41,804 bases of DNA from Bacillota bacterium (GCA_023412005.1 JAEYOE010000008.1:1-41804), one strand, 5' to 3'. Counted from the stretch's first letter, positions 24,123-32,858 are shown. Numbers and translations are program-made. The notes: a model not told the origin generated them from the letters alone.

Positions 24123-24175
24123 GGCTGGCAGGCATAGAGGCACGCTGCGCTAAGAAAGGCGGTGCTTGCCAATGA
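24068..24175 (+). CDS. 35-residue leader ORF overlapping corA
   Basis: The frame starts at an ATG four bases after a perfect AGGAGG (24058-24063) and begins MRGRGPYIKTHIF; it is rich in arginine and ends KKGGACQ. Its TGA (24173-24175) overlaps the corA ATG (24172-24174), a classic coupling arrangement. corA itself has only AAGG twelve bases upstream, so its translation may depend on this ORF. In Salmonella a short leader ORF (corL) controls corA, so a similar regulatory role is plausible; the peptides look unrelated. Confidence 0.6.
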   Translation: MRGRGPYIKTHIFSRRAYRLAGIEARCAKKGGACQ

Positions 24176-25104
24176 TACAGTATAAAAAAACAATAAACGG
24201 TATACTCACAGAGCAGGACACAGCGGGTGACGGCGTTTGGATTCATCTTTTAAACCCCACGCGCGACGAGCTCGACAGGGTATGCTGCGAAACAGGCGCG
24301 CAGCTTGATTTGCTGCAGGCCGCGCTCGACGAAGAGGAAACACCGCGTCTGGAAAGAGATGACGATCAGGCGCTGATTCTCGTGGACATTCCCGTGGTGC
24401 AGCCCGAGGGCACATCGTTCATGTACAACACAATTCCGCTCGGAATTTTGCTTATGGACAAAGCGGTGATTACCGTTTGCCTCGAAGAAACCACGATCAT
24501 TGACGACTTTTTGGAAAGCCGCGTGCGTTTGTTTGACACATGCAAAAAAACGCGGTTTATCCTGCAGCTTTTGTTTAAATCCAGTACAAAGTTTTTGCAA
24601 TACCTTCGCCAGATCGACAAAGCGACCACACAGGTGGAAAACGCGCTGCGTAAAAACATGCGCAACAGCGAGCTGATGGGCATGCTCAAGCTTGAAAAAT
24701 CGCTGGTGTTCTTTTCCACGTCGTTAAAATCTAACGAGGCGGTGCTCGAAAAGCTGCTAAAGCCCGGCATGATTAAGCAGTATCCGGAGGATACCGATCT
24801 TCTCGAAGACGTTATTATTGAAAACAAGCAGGCGATGGAGATGTCCACGATTTACCGCGATATTTTAACGGGTACGATGAGCGCGTTTGCCTCAATGATT
24901 TCGAACAGCCTTAACAACGTCATGAAATTCTTAACGGCCGTCACAATTATCATCGCGGTGCCCACACTGATCGCGAGCCTATGGGGCATGAACGTACCGG
25001 TGCCGTTTCAAAACTCGGGCATCGGGTTTTGGGTGCTGGCGGGCTTCTCCGTTGCTGGCGCGGCGTTAACAATGTATATTTTATGGCGCAGGAAGATGCT
25101 TTAA
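24172..25104 (+). CDS. corA: CorA-family divalent metal channel
   Basis: CorA forms a pentameric magnesium (or cobalt/nickel) channel in the cytoplasmic membrane. From the ATG at 24172 the protein has 310 residues: a large cytosolic domain, a long helix near NAMRNSELMGMLKLEKSLVFFSTSLKSNEAVLE-like residues, and two C-terminal helices with the pore motif WGMNVPVPF and a basic tail WRRKML. The frame extends two codons to a TTG, but the ATG overlapping the leader ORF stop is the better start. It opens a corA-fmdB-radC-GNAT run with short gaps. Confidence 0.92.
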   Translation: MIQYKKTINGILTEQDTAGDGVWIHLLNPTRDELDRVCCETGAQLDLLQAALDEEETPRLERDDDQALILVDIPVVQPEGTSFMYNTIPLGILLMDKAVITVCLEETTIIDDFLESRVRLFDTCKKTRFILQLLFKSSTKFLQYLRQIDKATTQVENALRKNMRNSELMGMLKLEKSLVFFSTSLKSNEAVLEKLLKPGMIKQYPEDTDLLEDVIIENKQAMEMSTIYRDILTGTMSAFASMISNSLNNVMKFLTAVTIIIAVPTLIASLWGMNVPVPFQNSGIGFWVLAGFSVAGAALTMYILWRRKML

Positions 25105-25122
25105 CGAAAGGAACCCTTGGCT

Positions 25123-25323
25123 ATGCCTTTGCTGAAATACATCTGTGAAGAATGCAAGAATGTGTTTGAGGAGCTGACCACGGCGGACAAAAAGCCGCCT
25201 TGCCCCAAGTGCGCGTCGCTCCATACCGCCCGGTATTATCAGGGCAAATGCTATTTCGGCGGCAAGAGCGGCGGCGGATGCAGCGGCGGCAACTGCAGCA
25301 GCTGCAAGGGCTGCGGAAGCTGA
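25123..25323 (+). CDS. FmdB-type zinc ribbon protein
   Basis: Starting from the ATG at 25123 (MPLLKYICEECKNVFEEL), which fits the family better than the upstream TTG, the 66-residue protein has a zinc ribbon CEEC...CPKC, followed by a glycine-cysteine tail (GGGCSGGNCSSCKGCGS). FmdB-like proteins are small cytosolic regulators of unknown action. The extra cysteines in the tail may bind more metal. It lies 18 bases after corA, which hints at a link to metal supply. Confidence 0.85.
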   Translation: MPLLKYICEECKNVFEELTTADKKPPCPKCASLHTARYYQGKCYFGGKSGGGCSGGNCSSCKGCGS

Positions 25324-25329
25324 AGGCCT

Positions 25330-26073
25330 ATGCACGAAGGACACAGGCAGAGGCTCACAAGCCGGTTTTTAAGCGAAGGGCTGGAAAGCTTTGAAGAGCA
25401 CGAGATATTGGAATTTGTGCTGTTTTATGCGCTGCCGCGCGTGGATACAAACGCCATTGCCCATGCGCTGATCAATACCTTCGGTTCGCTGGCAGCCGTG
25501 CTGGAGGCAGACCCGAAGGATTTGGAACGCGTAAACGGCATGGGTCCCAAGGCCGCAGCGTTTCTCGCCATGATACCCGACATGTTTCGTGCGTACGAGC
25601 ATAGCAAACTCGGCAAAAAGCCGGCCCTGCGTTCTATCGCAGATGCGTGCGGCTTTGCAAGAACGCTGCTCTTCGGAAAACCGTATGAGCAGTTTTACGT
25701 GATTTGGCTGGGCACGCAAAACCGCGTGATTCATTTTGAGCGGCTCAGCGAAGGCAGCGCGAACGAATCGCCGGTGTATATCGGCAGGCTGGCGGCAAAA
25801 GCGCTGCGGCATCATGCCGTGAAATGCGTGATTGCGCACAACCACCCGGGCGGCAGCGTGATGCCCTCGAAAGCGGATATCGAAACCACGCAGAGAGTGC
25901 TTAATGCGCTGGGTGTGCTCGGCATTGAGCTGGTTGATCATATTATCGTCAGTGATAATGAGGCGTTCAGCTTTCAGGCCGATTCATTAATGGGCAAGTG
26001 CGAGCGAACGGGGCGCGAGGCGTATGCCGCCGAGTATGCAAGCGTGCGGCAGCTCTCAGAGGTATTCAAATAG
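25330..26073 (+). CDS. radC: RadC/JAB-domain protein
   Basis: The 247-residue protein has an N-terminal helix-hairpin-helix part (LERVNGMGPKAAAFLAM, about 68-84) and a C-terminal JAB metallo-domain with HNHPGGSVMPSKADIETT (about 176-193), which supplies the HxH and aspartate zinc ligands. RadC was once linked to repair of stalled forks; its true role is unsettled. It begins six bases after fmdB. Confidence 0.95.
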   Translation: MHEGHRQRLTSRFLSEGLESFEEHEILEFVLFYALPRVDTNAIAHALINTFGSLAAVLEADPKDLERVNGMGPKAAAFLAMIPDMFRAYEHSKLGKKPALRSIADACGFARTLLFGKPYEQFYVIWLGTQNRVIHFERLSEGSANESPVYIGRLAAKALRHHAVKCVIAHNHPGGSVMPSKADIETTQRVLNALGVLGIELVDHIIVSDNEAFSFQADSLMGKCERTGREAYAAEYASVRQLSEVFK

Positions 26074-26098
26074 CATTGATTTTACGGAGGAGACATAA

Positions 26099-26557
26099 AT
26101 GACACTGACATTTACTGTGTTGGAAAAGCCGGACGTGAACATCGTCGGCAGTATTTTGGATATTGAACAGGAAGCATTCGGCGACGGTGCGCTGAACGAA
26201 TACGTGGTGGTGCCGTTGCTGCGTTACGGCAAGGTGTATGCCGCGGTGGACGAGGAAGGCACGCCGGTGGCATGTGCCTATTTTATGGCCGACATGAACA
26301 ATCCCGAGAATGCCTACCTGATGAGTGTGGCAGTGCTGCCGGATTTCAAAGGCCAGAACGTGGGCACAGCGCTGCTTGAGTACGCTCTGGACGGCTTAAA
26401 AGAATATGGCATCACCAAGGTGACGCTGACGGTGGACCCCGCGAACTTTACCGCGCTCTCCGTGTACCGTGAGAAACTTGGGTTTACCGTGGTAGACAGC
26501 GCCAAGGATGAATACGGCGAAGGCGAAGACCGCTTGATTATGGCCAAAGAAATTTAG
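26099..26557 (+). CDS. GNAT-family N-acetyltransferase
   Basis: The 152-residue protein carries the GNAT core LMSVAVLPDFKGQNVGTALLEYALDGLKEYG (about 77-107), with the acetyl-CoA loop in QNVGTA, and ends with the usual YREKLGFTVVDS. A GGAGG ribosome binding site stands before the ATG. It is the last gene of the corA run and is followed by a terminator. The substrate is unknown. Confidence 0.9.
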   Translation: MTLTFTVLEKPDVNIVGSILDIEQEAFGDGALNEYVVVPLLRYGKVYAAVDEEGTPVACAYFMADMNNPENAYLMSVAVLPDFKGQNVGTALLEYALDGLKEYGITKVTLTVDPANFTALSVYREKLGFTVVDSAKDEYGEGEDRLIMAKEI

Positions 26558-26671
26558 AGGTATTTACAAAAAGTCAACCTCGTATTAATATATTGTTCAC
26601 AATTATTCTGTATAATAAAAATCAGTTAACAAGGCAGTCATTAAAAAGGCAGCCAGCAATTTATATATATT

Positions 26672-26709
26672 GAAAGAAGCGCGATCAGGATACGCGCTTC
26701 TTTCATTTT
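26672..26709 (+). terminator. Terminator of the corA operon
   Basis: GAAAGAAGCGCG (26672-26683) pairs perfectly with CGCGCTTCTTTC (26693-26704), then ATTTTT. It overlaps the 3' end of the convergent small membrane protein gene. Confidence 0.9.
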
Positions 26710-26897
26710 TGCTTAAGATGCCTTCTGTTATCCGCAATCAGAAAAGCGGCGGCGGTGATGGACGAAATACAAGCCACCGCCACAACAACCTGAACAAACG
26801 GCTTGCTCCATATCGGGTTGAATTGGGCCAGCACCAAAAACGTGAGCGCTGCCAGTGAAAAGATAATGCAAATATGTGGTATCAGTCTCTTTATCAT
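26703..26897 (-). CDS. Small two-helix membrane protein, 64 residues
   Basis: The ATG at 26897 follows AAAGGA and opens a frame for a basic start (MIKRLIPH), a helix ICIIFSLAALTFLVLAQF, a short loop NPIWSKPF, a second helix VQVVVAVACISSITAAAFLIA and a basic end NRRHLKQK. It lies 13 bases after the stop of the glycosidase gene and should be co-transcribed with it. I do not recognise it; such small proteins may be regulators or subunits in the membrane. Confidence 0.65.
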   Translation of the reverse strand: MIKRLIPHICIIFSLAALTFLVLAQFNPIWSKPFVQVVVAVACISSITAAAFLIADNRRHLKQK

Positions 26898-26910
26898 AAT
26901 TAATTTTCCT

Positions 26911-27966
26911 TTATTCATCGGCAATGTACAAAATGTCGCTGACGCTGCGGCCGCCGCCCACCGGCTTGTTATAAAGCTTGCCCATGAACGCCATTTCGGA
27001 GGTTTTGCCGCCGTCAAGGTTGTAAGCGGCTTTGCAGCCAAGACGATAAAAGAGTTCGGACATCTGCGCGCAGCTCATGCCGGGGTACGAATACCCCTCC
27101 TGCCTGCCGTCTACCACCAAAAAGCAGTAATGCCCCGGCTCATAATACCCGACCGCTGTTCTCGGGTTGTTTGTACTGCCCGAAATATGCTGCGGTGAGG
27201 TGAATTCCGTCATAACCTGTCCGTCTTTAAGCAGCATCGGCCCGAAGGCCCAAATTTGATACGGTGCTTGCGCAATGAGTGTGTCTTTGTCAGCGTCCTC
27301 GGCAGAGAGCGTGACCATCGTGCCGTCCTGATACATCACAAGCAAATCCGCTTCTGTATTTTCCAAAGGGTACAGATTGGCATTGCGAACGATGAGGCCT
27401 TTGTTGTCGAGGCAGTTATCCCCGTTGATCGCGAGCACCGCGCCCACTTCTTGCGCAATTTTATCGGTCGGTTCAATATAACCCAGCACGTCAGGCCTTT
27501 TTGCGAATGCCGTTTTGAAAAATTTGATATCGGCCACGTAGATATCCGCGAGAAAATAGACGACGCCGTTCTCCTCTACCGTATCAATCGACACGCTGAT
27601 ATTCGCGCTTTTGTACGATTTGGCCGTCTGCTGAACGTCACCGCCGGTGAACTTGTCGGCGAATTTTTTGCGCAGTGTGAGGGGCTCGGGCGCAGCAGTG
27701 GCTTCACCGCTTGTTGTGGGCGATGATGATTCGGTGATCACTGCGGGTGTCACAGATGAATCGGAAACGACGGGAGCCGCGCTTTGCGTTGTAAGTGGCT
27801 GCGGCTTTGTTTCGCCATGCCAAACATATGTCGTCAGATAAAAGACGAGCACGATTAAGGCGGCAAATACGATATCGATGATGATCAGCAATGAAACTGA
27901 CGTTTTCTTTTTGCGTTTTCTCAATGGGGGCTTAAGCTTTGAGGGGGTGCTTGCGTTTTCGCTCAT
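26911..27966 (-). CDS. Phosphodiester glycosidase (NAGPA-domain) family protein
   Basis: The 351-residue protein has a basic cytosolic start, one membrane anchor (about 23-45), a Thr/Ser-rich linker and an external NAGPA domain. Family stretches are GAVLAINGDNC, the central MLLKDGQVM, SGSTNNPRTAVGYYEPGHYCFLVVDGRQEGYS and the end YNLDGGKTSEMAFMGKLYNKPVGGGRSVSDILYI. NAGPA proteins cleave phosphodiester links to sugars, for example in cell-wall or extracellular polymers; the substrate here is unknown. It is followed by the 64-residue membrane protein gene. Confidence 0.9.
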   Translation of the reverse strand: MSENASTPSKLKPPLRKRKKKTSVSLLIIIDIVFAALIVLVFYLTTYVWHGETKPQPLTTQSAAPVVSDSSVTPAVITESSSPTTSGEATAAPEPLTLRKKFADKFTGGDVQQTAKSYKSANISVSIDTVEENGVVYFLADIYVADIKFFKTAFAKRPDVLGYIEPTDKIAQEVGAVLAINGDNCLDNKGLIVRNANLYPLENTEADLLVMYQDGTMVTLSAEDADKDTLIAQAPYQIWAFGPMLLKDGQVMTEFTSPQHISGSTNNPRTAVGYYEPGHYCFLVVDGRQEGYSYPGMSCAQMSELFYRLGCKAAYNLDGGKTSEMAFMGKLYNKPVGGGRSVSDILYIADE

Positions 27967-28133
27967 ATGAATTGGAATCCTTTACTCATATTGCATAGAG
28001 TATACATGATATAACTACAAATGTAAATATAGATTGTGCAAAATAAAGCCTGTGAACCATATACAGATGTCTAATCTGCTCATTGCAGATTAACACCGAT
28101 ACGTTGCTCAGAAGCCATCACAAAGGATCAAGA

Positions 28134-28161
28134 TTGACGTGGGCATAGATATCAATATAAT
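28134..28161 (+). promoter_or_regulatory. Promoter of the LRR gene pair
   Basis: TTGACG (28134-28139), a 16-bp spacer and TATAAT (28156-28161) lie 81 bases before the first LRR gene, leaving an AT-rich leader without obvious structure. Confidence 0.65.
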
Positions 28162-28242
28162 TAAAATATGACCATATATCAAAATATTAATATTTAATAC
28201 CTAAATAAGACATAAATAAGAATACGAAAGGAATGCGAAAAT

Positions 28243-29640
28243 ATGTTTTGTTCAAAATGCGGCGTAAAAAACACCGACGACAGCGTATACTGTATCAGCT
28301 GCGGCAGCCAAATCAATCAGCCTGCCCAGCAGCCTGCAAAAGTGCAGGCAAATATGGCTGCGTATAACGCGGCGATGCCTCAAATTCAACCTGTATCCGG
28401 AAAGCGCAGAGCGAGTGTTATTGTTCCGTGGATCGTTGCCGGCTGCATGACGCTGGTTGCGGCGGCTTTGGGCGTGATTTTGCTGACACAGCCAAAAGAC
28501 ACTTTGTCAGACCGGGCTGATAATAACGGCAAGATCGAACAAGAGGAGACAGCACCGCCGGATTTTGAGGAGACAGAGCTGCCTGTTGAAGAAGAGACAC
28601 TCATCTCCTTTGAGGATGAAAATCTGGAATCGGCTGTTCGCGAGGCACTGGGTATTTACTCCGGCAAGATTACGCTTAAGGATGCCGAAGGTATTACAGA
28701 ACTTAATTTAAGAGAAAAAAACATTTCGGATATCAGTGCGCTGGCAAGCTTTGAAAACCTGACGACGCTGTATTTGTCATCAAATCATATCAGCGATATC
28801 GGTGCTTTGGAAGGGCTCGAGAAACTCGAATATTTAGACATTTCAAACAACAATATCAGCAGCATCAAGGCGCTATCAGGGCTGAACAAGCTTATTGAAT
28901 TGTATATGTACAACTGTAGTATTCAAGATATCAGCGCATTGAGAGGGATAGACAGCCTGCAGCGTTTAGATTTGTCGGACAACAATATCGACGATATCGG
29001 CGCTTTGTCGGAGCTTAAGAATTTAACCGATCTGCTGCTGAGCAATAACCACATAAGCGAAGTGAGCAAGCTTCAAGGGCTGGAGAATCTCGTGTATCTG
29101 ACTTTGTCGAACAACCAAATCAGTGATATCACTGTGCTGGGCAATATGAAAAAGCTTGAATCGATAAGCTTATCATATAACAAAATCAGCGATATAAGCG
29201 TTTTATCGGGGCTTGATAGCCTCACGTATCTGCAACTGTCAGCCAACAACATTCAAGATATCAGTGCTCTGATGGGGATGAGCGAAATGACATCGCTTGA
29301 TTTAGGTGATAATGATATCAGTGATATTAGCGCCATTAAGGGGATGACCGATCTTGAGGCGTTGGTGCTCAACGCCAACCATATCGGCGATTTAAGCGCT
29401 CTCGCGGGCTTGACAAAGCTCACATGGCTCGGCTTGAGTCAAAATGAAATCACGGATATCCGTGTGCTTTCAGAATTAACAAGGCTCGAATGGCTCGAGC
29501 TGGATCATAACCAAATCAGCAATTTTGCCCCGATCTCAAAACTGACGCACCTTGAAAACTTGTATTTAACCGACAACAAATCGGAGGATTACAGCGTTCT
29601 TAACGATATCGCAGGCAATTTGACGTTTAAGGATTTTTAA
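28243..29640 (+). CDS. Zinc ribbon, membrane anchor and leucine-rich repeats
   Basis: The 465-residue protein has three parts: a cytosolic zinc ribbon (C3, C6, C17, C20), one membrane helix (about 58-82), and after an acidic linker an external internalin-type domain. That domain begins with the cap ENLESAVREALGI (about 126-138) and holds about 14 repeats of 22 residues with the consensus LxxLxLSxNxISDISALSGL. Internalin-like domains bind proteins or polymers. There is no signal peptidase site or LPXTG, so it stays anchored with its N-terminus inside. A ribosome binding site AAAGGAA precedes the ATG. One base separates it from a second such gene. Confidence 0.88.
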   Translation: MFCSKCGVKNTDDSVYCISCGSQINQPAQQPAKVQANMAAYNAAMPQIQPVSGKRRASVIVPWIVAGCMTLVAAALGVILLTQPKDTLSDRADNNGKIEQEETAPPDFEETELPVEEETLISFEDENLESAVREALGIYSGKITLKDAEGITELNLREKNISDISALASFENLTTLYLSSNHISDIGALEGLEKLEYLDISNNNISSIKALSGLNKLIELYMYNCSIQDISALRGIDSLQRLDLSDNNIDDIGALSELKNLTDLLLSNNHISEVSKLQGLENLVYLTLSNNQISDITVLGNMKKLESISLSYNKISDISVLSGLDSLTYLQLSANNIQDISALMGMSEMTSLDLGDNDISDISAIKGMTDLEALVLNANHIGDLSALAGLTKLTWLGLSQNEITDIRVLSELTRLEWLELDHNQISNFAPISKLTHLENLYLTDNKSEDYSVLNDIAGNLTFKDF

Positions 29641-29641
29641 A

Positions 29642-30991
29642 ATGTCAGAAAAAACATCGGAGAAAAACCGGAAGGTACGAAATCGATTTGTATGGGTTAT
29701 TTCAGCCATTACTGTTTTGATTGCGGTGTCGGCGGCTGCGATTTGCCTGTTTCATGAAATCGCCCCCTCCAACGAACCGAAAGGCCCCTATCCGGCGCTT
29801 GCCACGGCTGAGGCCATTGTTTTTGACGATGCCAATCTGGAGGCTGCCGTGAGAGAACAGCTCGGTATCAACGACCGTGCGCTGACAGCGCAAGATGCAC
29901 AAAGCGTCACACAGCTAAGCTTGAGCAATAAAGACATTCGCAGCGTCAAAGCGCTGGCTTATTTTAAGAATATCGAAAGTTTGACTTTGGATTGGAACCG
30001 GATTGACGATATCAGCGCGCTCGCCGGAATGACGCAGCTTAAGCAGCTGTGTTTAAGCAACAATCAGGTGAGTGATATCAACGCGTTGACGAATCTTAAA
30101 GAGCTGGAGCAGCTATATTTGGACGCCAATCAGGTCAGCGATATCAGTGCTTTGGCAAACCACACAAAGCTTAAGGAGCTGTATCTTGGCGGTAATCGGG
30201 TCAGCGATATCAGCGCAATCGCTGATTCTAAAGATATGCTCTATCTCGATCTAAATAACAACCACATCAGCGATATCAGCGGGCTGGCCGGGCTAACCCG
30301 ACTGGAAAGCTTATACCTGAATAAGAACAACATCAGTGACCTAAGCGCCTTATCCGGCCATGCAAGCTTAAAGTATCTGGATTTGAGCGATAATAAAATC
30401 AGCGATATCACTGCACTGGACGAGCTGAAGGTATCGGCGCTGGCACTGAGCAACAACCAAATAGCCGATATCTCGGGTTTGTCGGGGCTCAAATATCTGA
30501 CGAGCCTGACGCTGGACGGCAACAAGATCAGCGATATTAGCCCATTGTCGGGAATGCGGTCACTGATGAGTCTGTCTCTGAGCGGCAACACCATCGGCGA
30601 TATCGGCCCACTGAGCAAGCTGGTGCATCTGACCTCTTTGAATCTGAAAAACAATCAGATTCGCGATATCAACGCGATATCCGGCCTGATAGACTTGGCT
30701 GACTTGAATCTGGCAGATAACCGTGTTGCCGATATTTCGGCACTTGCGGATGTCGAGCACATGAGTACGCTGTATCTGTCTGACAACGAGATCATCGATA
30801 TAAGTCCTCTTAAAAACTTAACAGGTATCCATATGTTGTTTCTTAATGATAACAAAATAGAAAAGATTGATTCGCTCTCAGGTATGACGGCGCTCAGTCA
30901 ATTGCATCTAAATAACAATCCCATTGAAGACTACAGCCCGGCGGCGGCATATTACGACAAATTGTCAGACTGCGATTTTGTTATTGAATAA
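29642..30991 (+). CDS. Membrane-anchored leucine-rich repeat protein
   Basis: The 449-residue paralogue of the preceding protein lacks the zinc ribbon: a basic start (MSEKTSEKNRKVRNR), one helix (about 17-37), then the same cap (DANLEAAVREQLGI) and about 16 repeats of 22 residues with DISALxxL turns. It should face outward. The one-base gap and shared cap show that the two genes arose by tandem duplication and are co-expressed. Repeated GATATCAGC words run through both genes and make them prone to recombination. Confidence 0.88.
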   Translation: MSEKTSEKNRKVRNRFVWVISAITVLIAVSAAAICLFHEIAPSNEPKGPYPALATAEAIVFDDANLEAAVREQLGINDRALTAQDAQSVTQLSLSNKDIRSVKALAYFKNIESLTLDWNRIDDISALAGMTQLKQLCLSNNQVSDINALTNLKELEQLYLDANQVSDISALANHTKLKELYLGGNRVSDISAIADSKDMLYLDLNNNHISDISGLAGLTRLESLYLNKNNISDLSALSGHASLKYLDLSDNKISDITALDELKVSALALSNNQIADISGLSGLKYLTSLTLDGNKISDISPLSGMRSLMSLSLSGNTIGDIGPLSKLVHLTSLNLKNNQIRDINAISGLIDLADLNLADNRVADISALADVEHMSTLYLSDNEIIDISPLKNLTGIHMLFLNDNKIEKIDSLSGMTALSQLHLNNNPIEDYSPAAAYYDKLSDCDFVIE

Positions 30992-31013
30992 TAAAACCGG
31001 CCATTCAGCCGGT
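30988..31013 (-). terminator. Hairpin between the LRR operon and dnaB
   Basis: ACCGGC (30996-31001) and GCCGGT (31008-31013) pair around CATTCA. The T run (TTTTATTATT) follows on the minus strand, so it suits dnaB transcripts, though it stands directly after the LRR stop codon. Confidence 0.55.
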
Positions 31014-31061
31014 AGAAGAACCATTTAATGATTCCAAGCATGTCGACTACGAAGTGGACTG

Positions 31062-31097
31062 AAATCCCAAGGTCAAAGCGCTTTGTCATGGGATTTT
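31062..31097. terminator. Hairpin between convergent LRR and dnaB genes
   Basis: AAATCCCA (31062-31069) pairs with TGGGATTT (31089-31096), with a CAAAGCGCTTTG palindrome at the tip; TTTTT follows on the plus strand. Neighbouring words (GACTACGAAGTGGA) resemble the repeat at 32756-32858. Confidence 0.6.
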
Positions 31098-31131
31098 TCG
31101 ACTCGCTATCGCTCGCTCAAAATGACACGTA

Positions 31132-32478
31132 TTAAAACGGTGCCGCTTCTGTCTGGTTCGACAGCTCCGCAAAGCGCGTTTGGTCGCCGCGCCACCCGAC
31201 ATTGACTTCGCCTGTCGGCCCGCTTCTCTGCTTGGCGATAATGATTTGAGACACGTTGTCCGCTTCTTTATTGTAATAATTTTCGCGATGGAGGAAGATA
31301 ACCACGTCGGCATCCTGCTCAATACTGCCCGATTCGCGAAGGTCGGACAACAGCGGGCGCTTGGAATCGCGCTTTTCACTGGCACGGCTCAGCTGTGAGA
31401 GTATAATCACCGGCAAGCCCACCTCTTTGGCCATTATCTTAAGGCTGCGCGTCATGTTCGAAATTTCCTGCTGGCGGTTCTCACGCCGATCCTTGCCGGA
31501 CATCAACTGCAGATAGTCAATCACGACCAGCCCGAGATCTTTTTCTTTTTTAAGCCGCCGTGCCTTGGCGAGCATCTCCATCACCGTAATCATCGGCGAG
31601 TCGTCAATATAGATCGGTGCTTTGGCCAGCACATCCACGGCATCGGCCAGCCTGTCGTAATCATCCGGCGTTAACCCGCCCACACGCGTTTTTTGGCTGT
31701 CTACCAGCGCTTCGCTGCACATCATGCGCATGGCGAGCTGCTCGCGCGACATTTCCAGAGAAAAGATGGCCACCGGCACATTCAGCTCCACTGCGGCGTG
31801 CTGCGCAATGTTGATCGCGAAGCTCGTTTTACCCATGCCGGGGCGCCCCGCCACCACGATGAGCTGTGATTTTTGAAGACCAGAGAGCATTTTATCCAGC
31901 TGTTTAAAGCCGGTGGGAATGCCGATAATGCCCGTTTTGCTGTTCATCGATTCGCTGATGGACGTATACCCTTCAAGCAGCGCCTGCTTGATATGTGTCA
32001 GCGAGTCGCGCTCGCGCTTCACCGCGATTTTGTAGATCAAATCGCCCGCGCGGTTTACGATATCCGCCACTTCTTCTTCCGACCCCGTGGCATCCTGTAT
32101 AATCGTCTGCCCGGCGGCGATGAGCGCGCGCAGCACCGATTTTTGTTCAACGATGTCGATGTAGTAGCCGACGCTCGAAGCGCTCGGCACACTGCTCGAA
32201 AGGTCTGCGATGTAGAGCGTGTCGTCAGCGCCGCCAAGCTGGCCCTTGCGTTCCAGCCTGTCTACCACAGTAATGGTGTCAATCGGCGTTCCCGTTTCGC
32301 ACAGCTCGCACATCGCGTCAAATATCTGCTGATGACGGTGTGAATAAAAGTCGGTTGCATGAAGCCGTTCAATCGCAGTGAAAACAGCCCTCGAGTCTAA
32401 AAACATGCTCCCGAGAACGCTGCGCTCCGCTTCCTGATTGTTTGGCGGCACATAGCCCGCCGTTTCAACCTGCTCCAT
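31132..32478 (-). CDS. dnaB: Replicative DNA helicase DnaB
   Basis: From the ATG at 32478, five bases after GAGGGGT, the protein has 448 residues; the upstream GTG lies within that ribosome binding site and is less likely. The N-terminal domain begins PPNNQEAERSVLGSMFLD; the RecA-like motor has Walker A GRPGMGKTS (210-218), FSLEMSREQLAMRMMCSEA, LVVIDYLQLMSG (Walker B) and the late VIFLHRENYYN and IIAKQRSGPTGEV. DnaB unwinds DNA 5'-3' as a hexamer at the replication fork. It ends the yybS-gdpP-rplI-dnaB cluster, after a 429-bp gap. Confidence 0.97.
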   Translation of the reverse strand: MEQVETAGYVPPNNQEAERSVLGSMFLDSRAVFTAIERLHATDFYSHRHQQIFDAMCELCETGTPIDTITVVDRLERKGQLGGADDTLYIADLSSSVPSASSVGYYIDIVEQKSVLRALIAAGQTIIQDATGSEEEVADIVNRAGDLIYKIAVKRERDSLTHIKQALLEGYTSISESMNSKTGIIGIPTGFKQLDKMLSGLQKSQLIVVAGRPGMGKTSFAINIAQHAAVELNVPVAIFSLEMSREQLAMRMMCSEALVDSQKTRVGGLTPDDYDRLADAVDVLAKAPIYIDDSPMITVMEMLAKARRLKKEKDLGLVVIDYLQLMSGKDRRENRQQEISNMTRSLKIMAKEVGLPVIILSQLSRASEKRDSKRPLLSDLRESGSIEQDADVVIFLHRENYYNKEADNVSQIIIAKQRSGPTGEVNVGWRGDQTRFAELSNQTEAAPF

Positions 32479-32755
32479 TTTACCCCTCACGAAATCATAT
32501 CAGTGCATTTGTTTACTTACGGGGATGCCGTCCCTGCGCTGTACCTCTGTCATGAAAAACTGTTAACCCGATTAATTGCCCTATCACATTATCCGTCGCT
32601 CATGGTGATATTGTACCATGACGTCCACCACATGGTGGATTGAAGACCGATTGAGTTGCTTTTAACAATACAAGTTAATAGACTAATTCGATATAGCAAT
32701 TGATCTCATTTTGAAAACCTCAGTATTGTCATAGCAATGTAAAGCAACTATTTTT

Positions 32756-32858
32756 GTCATCCTGAGAAGCGAAGCGACGACTACGTAGTGGACCAGGATT
32801 TGTTGAGACAGATTCTTTTCCACTTCGTAGTTACTACGCTACACGAGTTCAGAATGAC
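32756..32858. repeat. 103-bp palindromic repeat with terminal inverted repeats
   Basis: The element starts GTCATCCTGA and ends TCAGAATGAC (one mismatch), and its inner arms ACTACGTAGTGGA and TCCACTTCGTAGT are also inverted, so the whole folds into a long hairpin. A truncated copy is at 18761-18836. It has the build of a small non-autonomous mobile repeat. It fills the gap between rplI and dnaB; the rest of 32479-32907 shows only a short TCCACC/GGTGGA hairpin near 32626. Confidence 0.65.

Noticed and set aside
24014..24170. M-box magnesium riboswitch in front of corA
   Set aside because: The conserved GTTAGGTGAGGC and CTGCCC words of the M-box are not found; the stems seen are explained by the leader ORF region.
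28386..30855. DNA tandem repeats inside the LRR genes as a separate element
   Set aside because: The periodicity is 66 bp and follows from the 22-residue protein repeats.
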